From the NCBI GenBank assembly GCA_019750465.1, contig JAIEOP010000401.1, forward strand, positions 1 to 38,435: a stretch of 38,435 nt of DNA, read 5' to 3'. Of this stretch, positions 25,701-32,024 are shown in pieces. The notes beneath the pieces were generated by a model. That model saw only the letters and a program-made list of their open reading frames with translations, ran no database searches and was not told where the DNA came from. The DNA is from Acetobacteraceae bacterium (GTDB taxonomy: Bacteria > Pseudomonadota > Alphaproteobacteria > Acetobacterales > Acetobacteraceae). The position numbers were made by a program, and so were the translations under genes. How positions within the stretch are numbered: position 1 is the first letter of the stretch; each line of letters starts with the position of its first letter.

Positions 25701-27256
25701 TGGCCCGACAGCACGGCGATCGGCGTGTCGTCGCCCATGCTGCCCACCGCTTCGTTCGCATCCTCCACCATCGGATGTAGGATGGTCTCCAGCTCCTCCA
25801 GCGTGGTGCCGACCGCGAGCTGGCGCCGGCGCAGCGCCTCCCCGGCGAGGGCCACGGGCTCCCCGGCGCCGGCGCGCACGATGTCGTCGATGCGGGTGGT
25901 GCGCGAGGTCCACTGGCCGAAGGGACGGCGTGCCGCCAGCGCGTCCTTCAGCGCGCCGTCCTCGTAGAAGCGGCCCTCGGCGAGATCGACGCCGATGCAC
26001 TGGCCGGGACCGACCCGGCCCTTGGCGAGGACCGCCTCCTCCGCCAGCTTCACCATCCCGGTCTCGGAGCCGACGATGAGCAGGCCGGTGTCCGTGATGG
26101 TGTAGCGCATCGGCCGCAGCCCGTTGCGGTCGAGGCCGGCGATCACCCAGCGCCCATCCGTGCCGGCGATCGCCGCCGGCCCGTCCCAGGGTTCCATCAC
26201 CGCGTTGCAGTACATGAACAGCTCGCGGTGCGCCGCCGGCATGGTGGCGTTGTTGCCGGTGCTCTCCGGGATCAGCAAGGCCTTGGCCATGGGCGCGTCG
26301 CGCCCGCCGCGGACCAGCAGCTCGAAGACGTTGTCGAGCGTCGCGGTGTCCGACCCGCCGGCCTGCACGACCGGCTTGATGTCCTCGAGGTAGGGGTCGA
26401 GCAGCCGGTGCGAGAGCCGCGTCTCGTGGCTGCGCATCCAGTTCACGTTGCCGGACAGCGTGTTGATCTCGCCGTTGTGGGCGATGCAGCGGAAGGGCTG
26501 CGCCAGGCGCCAGGTCGGGAAGGTGTTGGTGGAGTAGCGCTGGTGGTAGATCGCGAAGCGGCTCGCGAAACGTGCGTCGAGCAGGTCCGGGTAGAACTCC
26601 GTCAGGTGTTCGGCCAGGAACATGCCCTTGTAGATGATGGACCGGCAGGAGAGCGAGCACAGGTAGAGCTCCTGGATCTGCGCCGCGATCGCCTGCTTCT
26701 CGATACGCCGGCGGATGACATAGAGGTCGCGCTCGACAGTATCCTCCGTGCGGCGCTCCGGGTCCCAGATCAGGATCTGCTCGATCTCGGGACGGGTCGC
26801 GTTGGCCTTCTCGCCGATGCAGGCGGTGTTGATGGGCACCTGGCGCCAGCCATAGATGCGGTATCCGGCCGCGAGGATTTCGGTCTCGACGATCTGCCGG
26901 CACCGCTCCTGCGCACCGAAATCGGTCTTCGGCAGGAAGACCTGGCCCACGGCGATGCGCCCCGGCCGCAGCCGGTCGCCGCCGTCGCGCACGACCTGGG
27001 CGAAGAATTCCTGCGGGATCTCGATGTGGATGCCGGCGCCGTCGCCGGTCTTGCCATCGGCATCCACGGCGCCGCGGTGCCACACCGCCTTCAGCGCGTC
27101 GATGCCGGCCTGCACCACCTCCCGCCGCGCCGTTCCGTCAAGGGAGGCGACGAGGCCGACGCCGCAGGCGTCGTGCTCGGCGAGGTCGACATGGGCCGCC
27201 GCGAGCGCCGTGGCGTTGCGGTGCCAGGATGCGACGAATTCGGGCCCGCTCTCCAT
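22712..27256 (-). CDS. gltB: Glutamate synthase (NADPH) large subunit
   Basis: The alpha subunit of GOGAT. It releases ammonia from glutamine and makes glutamate from 2-oxoglutarate. From the ATG at 27256 (GAGGAG 7 bases upstream; another ATG at 27262 is too close to that site) it has 1514 residues. It is made as a pro-protein: Cys31 in [12 protein letters not shown] becomes the N-terminal nucleophile of the glutaminase domain after removal of 30 residues. Next come the central domain, the FMN-binding synthase domain ([36 protein letters not shown]), the 3Fe-4S cysteines in [18 protein letters not shown] (about residue 1130), and the C-terminal beta-helix GXXGXXXG repeats. It lies 11 bp after gltD, which comes first here. 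Confidence 0.96.
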   Translation of the reverse strand: [1514 protein letters not shown]

Positions 27257-27267
27257 TGCCATGCTCC

Positions 27268-28707
27268 TCACGCCGCCGCCCGGGCCGGTTCGGCCCGCGC
27301 GCGAACCCAGGTCTCGATCTGCTCCGCCGCGTCGCGGCCATCGCGGATCGCCCACACCACCAGCGAGGCGCCGCGCACGATGTCGCCGCCGGCGAAGACG
27401 CCGGGCAGGCTGGTCATGAAGGTGCGGTGGTTGATCTTGAGCGTGCCCCAGCGCGTCACCGCCAGCGCGGGTTCGTCGAACATGGCCGGCACGTCCTCGG
27501 GGTCGAAGCCGAGCGCCTTGATGGCGAGGTCGCAGGGCAGTTCGAACCCGCTGCCCGGGACCGGCGCCACCCCCTGGCGCCCCGTCGCGTCGGGCAGGCC
27601 GAGATGCATGCGCGTGGCGCGTACCGCCGCGACGTGGCCATCCTTGCCGACGAAGGCCTCCGGCGCGGCCTGCCATTCGAAGCGCACGCCCTCCTCCTCG
27701 GCGTTCTTCACCTCCCGCATGGAGCCCGGCATGTTCGCCCGGTCGCGCCGGTAGAGGCAGGTGACGGCGGCCGCCCCCTGGCGCACCGCGGTGCGCACGC
27801 AGTCCATCGCCGTGTCGCCGCCGCCCACCACCACCACGCGCTTGCCACGCGCATCCAAGGCACCGCTGTCGAAGCCGGCTACCGCGTCGCCCAGGTTGTT
27901 GCGGTTGGATGCGGTGAGGTAGTCGAGCGCCGGCACCACGCCGTCCAGCCCCAGGCCGGGGCAGTCGATGTCGCGCGGCCTGTAGACGCCGGTGGCGATG
28001 AACACCGCGTCGTGGCGCGCGCGCAGCTCGGCGAGCGTGACGTCGCGCCCCACCACGCAATCCAGGTGGAAGCGGATGCCGCCGGCCTCGAACTGGCGCC
28101 AGCGGCGCAGCACGACCGCCTTCTCCAGCTTGAAGTTGGGGATGCCGTAGATCATCAGGCCGCCGACGCGGTCATGGCGGTCATAGACATGCACCCCCCA
28201 GCCGCGCCGGCGCAGCCGCTCCGCCACCGCCAGGCCCGCCGGGCCGGCGCCGATGATGCCGATGCTGTGCGGCAGCTCCACCCGCGGCGTCGGCGGCGAA
28301 ACCCAGCCGCGCTCCCAGGCGGTGTCGGTGATGTATCTCTCGACGGCGCCGATGGTGACGCTCTCGAAGCCCTTCTCGATGACGCAGTTGCCCTCGCAGA
28401 GGCGATCCTGCGGGCAGATGCGGCCGCAGATCTCGGGGAAGGTGTTGGTGGCCGAGGAGACCTCGTAGGCCTCCTCCAGCCGGCCCTCGGCGGTCAGCTT
28501 CAGCCAGTCCGGGATGTTGTTCTGCAGCGGGCAGTGCACGGAGCAGAAGGGCACGCCGCACTGGCTGCAGCGGCTGGCCTGCGCCGCGGCGGCGGCCTGG
28601 GTGTACTCGCGGTAGATCTCGCCGAAATCGGTGCGCCGCTCGGCGAGATCGCGCTTTTCCGGCTGGGCCTGGGGGAGGCGCACGAATTGCAGCATGCGAT
28701 CGGCCAT
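27268..28707 (-). CDS. gltD: Glutamate synthase (NADPH) small subunit
   Basis: The beta subunit of GOGAT. It takes electrons from NADPH through FAD and 4Fe-4S clusters to the large subunit. From the ATG at 28707 it has 479 residues; the open frame continues 30 codons upstream without family similarity. N-terminal cysteine motifs CSQCGVPFCSVHCP and CGRICPQDRLCEGNC are the cluster ligands. The FAD motif is IGIIGAGPAGLAVAERL and the NADPH motif is VVVVGGGDTAMDCVRTA. The C-terminal GVFAGGDIVRGASLVVWAI closes the FAD site. It is the first gene of a gltD-gltB unit, the reverse of the E. coli gltBD order. A 221-bp upstream region with comparatively low GC probably holds its control sites. Confidence 0.95.
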   Translation of the reverse strand: MADRMLQFVRLPQAQPEKRDLAERRTDFGEIYREYTQAAAAAQASRCSQCGVPFCSVHCPLQNNIPDWLKLTAEGRLEEAYEVSSATNTFPEICGRICPQDRLCEGNCVIEKGFESVTIGAVERYITDTAWERGWVSPPTPRVELPHSIGIIGAGPAGLAVAERLRRRGWGVHVYDRHDRVGGLMIYGIPNFKLEKAVVLRRWRQFEAGGIRFHLDCVVGRDVTLAELRARHDAVFIATGVYRPRDIDCPGLGLDGVVPALDYLTASNRNNLGDAVAGFDSGALDARGKRVVVVGGGDTAMDCVRTAVRQGAAAVTCLYRRDRANMPGSMREVKNAEEEGVRFEWQAAPEAFVGKDGHVAAVRATRMHLGLPDATGRQGVAPVPGSGFELPCDLAIKALGFDPEDVPAMFDEPALAVTRWGTLKINHRTFMTSLPGVFAGGDIVRGASLVVWAIRDGRDAAEQIETWVRARAEPARAAA

Positions 28708-28827
28708 GGCGGCGGGTCCCGGACGGTGGATGGGGCGGGCGCTGGGCGGCAAGACAGCAGCCGGATGCGACCATCCCAGGTGTTTGGGGCGCAGCATTAC
28801 GCGTCCCGTCCCGGCCTTGCGAGTCCT

Positions 28828-28853
28828 TTCTGGCTGAAATGGCAGAAATTCTG
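28828..28853. promoter_or_regulatory. Overlapping inverted repeats upstream of gltD (operator candidate)
   Basis: CAGAAATTCTG at 28843-28853 is a perfect 11-base palindrome around a central base. Its left arm also pairs with TTTCTG at 28828-28833. The site lies about 120-145 bases upstream of the gltD ATG, in the most AT-rich part of this gap. I found no convincing -35/-10 or -24/-12 pair beside it. It is a candidate binding site for a dimeric regulator. Confidence 0.35.
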
Positions 28854-28910
28854 ACCTAAACAGGCGCCACCGCCGCCAAGCCTCTCGAAGAAACAGCCGG
28901 AGTTCTGATT

Positions 28911-28930
28911 AAAAGGTCCGAAAAGGACCT
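28911..28930 (-). terminator. Rho-independent terminator of the NDUFA9-like gene
   Basis: Read on the minus strand, AGGTCC, a 5-base loop (TTTTC) and GGACCT form a 6-bp hairpin (28930-28914) followed by TTTTAA. The stop codon (28931-28929) overlaps the left arm, so the message ends directly after the gene. Confidence 0.6.
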
Positions 28931-29891
28931 ATATAGCGGCAGCCCTTGGCCGGCGGCCGCCGCCGGGCCGGAACCGCGCCAGGTAGCCCGGCACCACGGC
29001 CTCCATCGCCTTCGGGGCGATCCCAAGCTCGGCCAGCCCGTGCGCGTCGTTCGCCACCACGTTGTCGCGCCGCAGCATCAGCAGCTGGTCCCGGGTCAGC
29101 GGCGGGGTGGGCAGCAGCTCGCCCAGCCGTGCCTGCAGGGCAGCGATCCCATCCGGGATCGCGACCAGCGGCCGGCGGTGGCCGGTCACCTCCAGCACGT
29201 AGCGCAGCAGCTCCCGGAAGCTCGCCACGCGGGGTCCGCCCAGCTCGTAGGTCCGGCCCGGCGCGTCCGCGCGTTCCGCCGCGGCGAGCACGGCATCGGC
29301 CACGTCGCCGACATAGACGGGCTGGAACCGCGTATCGCCGTGGATCACCGGCATCACGGGCAGCATCCGCGCCAGCCCGGCGAAGCGGTTGAAGAAGGCA
29401 TCCTCCGGCCCGAAGACGATGGAGGGGCGGAGGATCGTGGCGTCCGGGAAGGCCGCGCGCACCGCCGCCTCGCCCTCGGCCTTGCTGCGGCCATAGGCGG
29501 AGGGGCTGGCCGGATCGGCGCCGATCGCCGAGACATGCACCAGCCGCGCGACCCCGGCCGCTGCGGACAGGCGCGCGACGCGGCCCGCGCCCTCGGCATG
29601 GATGCGCCGGAAGTCACCGGCGCGGCGCTCGTGCAGGATGCCGACGAGGTTCACCACCAGGTGCGCGCCGGCCACCGCCCGCGCCACCGCGCGCTCATCG
29701 GTGACGCCGGCGGCGAGCGGGACGATCTGCCCGACCCGCCCCTGGGTCTGCAGGAAGTGCGCGCCGGAGGGGTTGGTCACGGCGACGCGCACCACCCAGT
29801 CGGCATTCGCCAGGCGCTGCACGACGTAGCGGCCGATGAAGCCGGAGCCCCCGAACACCGTCGCCACCTTCCGCACCATCTCGCCGCGCAT
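28929..29891 (-). CDS. NDUFA9-like NAD(P)-binding protein (atypical SDR)
   Basis: 320 residues from the ATG at 29891, chosen because AGGGG lies 9 bases upstream; ATGs at 29936, 29924, 29900 and 29879 are in frame. The Rossmann start is KVATVFGGSGFIGRYVVQRLA. LVVNLVGILHERRAGDFRRIHAEGAGRVA and VHVSAIGADPASPSAYGRSKAEGE (with YxxxK) follow, then ILRPSIVFGPEDAFFNRFA and FQPVYVGDVADAVLAA. This set is typical of the NDUFA9 family, an accessory subunit of complex I in mitochondria and some Alphaproteobacteria. It is not next to nuo genes here. A role in complex I or quinone biology is inference. Confidence 0.85.
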   Translation of the reverse strand: MRGEMVRKVATVFGGSGFIGRYVVQRLANADWVVRVAVTNPSGAHFLQTQGRVGQIVPLAAGVTDERAVARAVAGAHLVVNLVGILHERRAGDFRRIHAEGAGRVARLSAAAGVARLVHVSAIGADPASPSAYGRSKAEGEAAVRAAFPDATILRPSIVFGPEDAFFNRFAGLARMLPVMPVIHGDTRFQPVYVGDVADAVLAAAERADAPGRTYELGGPRVASFRELLRYVLEVTGHRRPLVAIPDGIAALQARLGELLPTPPLTRDQLLMLRRDNVVANDAHGLAELGIAPKAMEAVVPGYLARFRPGGGRRPRAAAI

Positions 29892-29965
29892 CCGCCGCAT
29901 CCCCTGCCGAATGGCCGCGACCATATGGGTCCGCACGGCCGGCGCAAGGGCAGGGCACGCCGCGC

Positions 29966-29994
29966 TTGACGGGGCACCGGGGCGCCTCTATCTC
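29966..29994 (+). promoter_or_regulatory. Sigma-70 promoter of tRNA-Leu
   Basis: TTGACG (29966-29971), a 17-base spacer and TATCTC (29989-29994) are placed to start transcription near 30001, some 15 bases before the tRNA. This is one of the best-matching -35/-10 pairs in the window, as expected for a stable RNA gene. Confidence 0.65.
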
Positions 29995-30015
29995 GCGGCC
30001 CCTCGCCGCACCGAT

Positions 30016-30102
30016 GCCCAGGTGGCGGAATTGGTAGACGCGCAGGTTTCAGGTACCTGTGGCCGCAAGGTCGTGAAGGTTCGAGTCCTTTCCTGGGCAC
30101 CA
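30016..30102 (+). tRNA. tRNA-Leu (anticodon CAG)
   Basis: An 87-base class II tRNA. The acceptor arms are GCCCAGG (30016) and CCTGGGC, followed by an encoded ACCA ending at 30102. The D arm carries the Leu-type GGCGGAATTGGTAGACGC. The anticodon arm is CAGGT-TTCAGGT-ACCTG, so the loop gives CAG and reads CUG. A long variable arm (GGCCGCAAGGTCG) and the T arm with GGTTCGAGTCC complete the cloverleaf. The last A of CCA is also the A of an ATG that opens the RNase D frame. Confidence 0.96.
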
Positions 30103-30167
30103 TGTCCTCTCCCAACGCCGCACCCGCGCAGGGCCTGCTGCTGGTGCCTCTCCTGGGGCGCCACGCC

Positions 30168-30791
30168 GTGATCCACCTGCACCGCCACGACCTGCCGGAG
30201 GGTCTCGACCTCGGCCGGATGGTCGCCGTCGATACCGAGACGATGGGGCTGAACCCGCACCGCGACCGGCTCTGCCTGGTGCAGCTCTCCGCCGGCGACG
30301 GTCATGCGCATCTGGTGCAGATCGTGCCGCCCGCGCTGGGGGGCCACGGCGCCGACTGCCCGAACCTGAAGCGCCTGCTGGCCGACCCGGCCACCACCAA
30401 GCTGCTGCACTTCGCCCGCTTCGACTGCGCGGCGGTGCGCCTGCATCTCGGCGTGGAGATGGCGCCGGTGGTCTGCACCAAGGTCGCGGCGAAGCTGGTG
30501 CGCACCTTCACCGACCGGCACGGGCTGAAGGATCTCTGCAAGGAACTGCTGGGCATCGACCTCTCGAAGCAGCAGCAGAGCTCGGACTGGGGAGCGCCGG
30601 AGCTGACAGCCGAGCAGCAGGCCTATGCGGCGTCCGACGTGCTGCACCTGCACGCGCTCTGGGCGCGGCTGGAGGGATTGCTGCAGCGCGAGGGGCGGCT
30701 GGAGCTGGCACAGGCCGTGTTCCGCTTCCTGCCAACGCGCGGCGCGCTGGACCTGCTGGGCTACGAGGATCCGGACATACTGAGTCACTAA
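30168..30791 (+). CDS. rnd: Short ribonuclease D (DEDDy 3'-5' exonuclease)
   Basis: A single-domain RNase D-like exonuclease without HRDC domains. The DEDDy residues are visible: D22 and E24 in VAVDTETMGL, the Asp in LHFARFDCAAV, and Tyr/Asp in AYAASDVLHLHAL. The frame is open from an ATG at 30102 (229 residues), but that ATG uses the last base of the tRNA CCA and would be destroyed on tRNA maturation. The GTG at 30168 gives 207 residues beginning IHLHRHDLPEGLDLG, matching the usual size and start of alphaproteobacterial members. RNase D trims tRNA 3' ends, so the position directly behind tRNA-Leu is striking. The TAA stop lies inside a large hairpin. Confidence 0.88.
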   Translation: MIHLHRHDLPEGLDLGRMVAVDTETMGLNPHRDRLCLVQLSAGDGHAHLVQIVPPALGGHGADCPNLKRLLADPATTKLLHFARFDCAAVRLHLGVEMAPVVCTKVAAKLVRTFTDRHGLKDLCKELLGIDLSKQQQSSDWGAPELTAEQQAYAASDVLHLHALWARLEGLLQREGRLELAQAVFRFLPTRGALDLLGYEDPDILSH

Positions 30792-30863
30792 GCAGGCTTT
30801 CATGGCTTGGCCCACACATTGTGTGGTCCAATCCATTGTAGCGAAAGCCTGCTTAGGTTTTTT
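30788..30863 (+). terminator. Long near-perfect hairpin with T-run behind rnd (hairpin 1)
   Basis: A perfect 14-bp outer stem pairs CTAAGCAGGCTTTC (30788-30801) with GAAAGCCTGCTTAG (30843-30856). Inside it, ATGG, TTGG and CCACACA pair with TGTGTGG, CCAA and CCAT, separated only by single C/T mismatches and one 6-base bulge (30837-30842). TTTTTT follows at 30858-30863, so on the plus strand it should terminate rnd transcription. The outer arms begin and end with TA, as for a small insertion at a TA site. The rnd stop codon is inside the left arm. Confidence 0.75.
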
Positions 30864-30870
30864 GTCGTGC

Positions 30871-30890
30871 GCAAACCTCCAGAGGTTTGC
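30871..30890. repeat. Perfect 9-bp hairpin (hairpin 2)
   Basis: GCAAACCTC (30871-30879) pairs with GAGGTTTGC (30882-30890) across a 2-base centre. No T-run follows on either strand. It lies 8 bases after the T-run of hairpin 1. Confidence 0.7.
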
Positions 30891-30891
30891 T

Positions 30892-30949
30892 TAGGGCAGC
30901 CTCCGACCGGATGGAACGCGCGCGCTCCATCCGGTCGGAGGCTGCTCTA
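30892..30949. repeat. Perfect 20-bp hairpin (hairpin 3)
   Basis: GCAGCCTCCGACCGGATGGA (30896-30915) is perfectly complementary to 30926-30945. The loop is ten bases of alternating GC. The stem extends outward to TTAGG/CTCTAG with one G-T pair. At 20 perfect pairs this is one of the strongest structures in the window. It has no T-run. Confidence 0.75.
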
Positions 30950-30974
30950 GTATCTGTGTCTTCTGGCGCAGGAC

Positions 30975-31025
30975 ATCCGACCAGGTGATTCCATCTTACT
31001 GGATATTGCTCCAGAGTGGTCCGAT
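30975..31025. repeat. Imperfect hairpin with inner stem (hairpin 4)
   Basis: ATCCGACCA (30975-30983) pairs with TGGTCCGAT (31017-31025) with one mismatch. Inside, CTGGA (30999-31003) pairs with TCCAG (31010-31014). TCCGACC is shared with hairpin 3, which hints that the two derive from related sequence. Confidence 0.45.
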
Positions 31026-31170
31026 CCTGCCACTCGAGTTCCAAGTGCCAGGTGAATTGCCCCGCCAACCCAACGCCCAATGGGCCGGTCCGATGGGCAC
31101 CGCACTGGCGGCGAACTTCGGAACCGGGACACTGGTCGGCGACGCCCTGGGTGCCGAGTCATGCCAATGC

Positions 31171-31282
31171 GCGTTGATGTTGCCACATCAACGCCCCTCG
31201 GACGCCGCGCATCCGCGCGCCCTGGCTTCGTGCCAGTGGGCGCGGGCCGCGTTCGCGGCCTCGGCGCGCCATCCGGCGCGCC
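31171..31282. repeat. Four further stem-loops in the intergenic island
   Basis: GCGTTGATGT/ACATCAACGC (31171-31194) is a perfect 10-bp stem with a 4-base loop. CTGGC/GCCAG is at 31222-31236. GGCCGCG/CGCGGCC is at 31245-31260 (7 bp). GGCGCGCC occurs twice, at 31263-31270 and 31275-31282, self-complementary and able to pair across a 4-base loop. Between 31026 and 31170 I see no gene and no clear structure. Confidence 0.55.
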
Positions 31283-31311
31283 GCATGGGTCGACAACTCG
31301 GCGCGTTGGTA

Positions 31312-31656
31312 TCAAGCCAGGGAGGCATTGCGGCAGGCCTTGGCGCTTTCCTTGCGTTCGTCATTCGGCAGTGCGGTGAAGGCGACGCGAGAGGCATCGT
31401 CTGTCGCGGCGTGGAGGCATGGCCATCCGGTGCCGCGCTTGCTGCTCCGGCCACGGCGGCCGCCGGTGGCGCGATGACCGACACCGCTGATCGGGCCGCG
31501 CTGCTCGATGCCGATACGGATCGGCCCGCCTGGATGCCCGCACTCGCAGCGGAGGATGCGCGGCCGGCGATCGCGGGCGGCCGGATGGCGGCCCTGGCCG
31601 CACCGCAGCACCACCGTGCAGGCGGTGGAGCGCCGGCGACCGGTGCGCCGCGCCAT
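31312..31656 (-). pseudogene. IS481-family transposase remnant
   Basis: A 114-codon frame on the minus strand carries the central part of an IS481-type DDE transposase. GHPGGPIRIGIEQRG corresponds to the usual PGELIHIDIKKLG, then ISGVGHRATGGRRGRSSKRG, then GTGWPCLHAATDDASRVAFTA (usual GWEYVHVAIDDASRVAF), then LPNDERKESAKA. The first catalytic Asp is replaced by Gly (IRIGIE). The frame ends at a TGA soon after ERKESAKA, and the third catalytic region (TDNG...RPYTPRTNGKAER) is absent downstream. The N-terminal helix-turn-helix is degraded; traces such as RAGMAD occur upstream in another phase. It is a dead fragment; no terminal repeats were found. Confidence 0.8.
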
Positions 31657-32024
31657 GGCCGGGAATGACGGCGAACTGGGCTCTGCCTGGCGACCACCCG
31701 CGGGGCGGCATCCTCACATGCCGGATCCGCCATGCCGGCCCGGGCCCGTCCAGGACGGGATGCATCCGTTAGCTCGGATTCGATCTGACCGTCAGTGTCG
31801 GTTTCGGAAGGATGGAGCCGAGGAGCAGGGCGCGCTTCTTGCCCCTGGCCTGGCCGCAACCGCCGTTCCGCGCGCGGCGTCGAGCCCACCATCGCCCGCG
31901 CAACTGCCCGCCTCTACGCCGCCCCCGCTATGCTGCTCATCCGCAGGCCGGCACGTCCCTCACCGGTTCCGGGCGGGCTCCAAGGTGGCGAATCGCATGG
32001 CGCCGCCCCGTCGCAGCCGCCCCG
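31657..32024. other. Stretch without a recognisable gene
   Basis: About 370 bases lie between the transposase remnant and the flagellar gene. Open frames exist on both strands, as always in GC-rich DNA, but none shows family features or a convincing ribosome site. Part of the minus strand may be the decayed N-terminal region of the transposase. Confidence 0.5.

Noticed and set aside
28832-28857. Sigma-54 promoter upstream of gltD
   Set aside because: On the minus strand GG and GC are 11 bases apart (GGTCAGAATTTCTGC) instead of 10 and the surrounding bases do not match.
30788-30950. Integron attC sites or a CRISPR array as explanation for the hairpins
   Set aside because: The arms lack the RYYYAAC/GTTRRRY core sites, the hairpins differ from each other, and there are no equal-length direct repeats with spacers.
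30985-31668. 227-codon plus-strand open frame in the island
   Set aside because: It lies over the hairpins and antisense to the transposase remnant, has no ribosome site and no family features; it is an open frame by GC bias.
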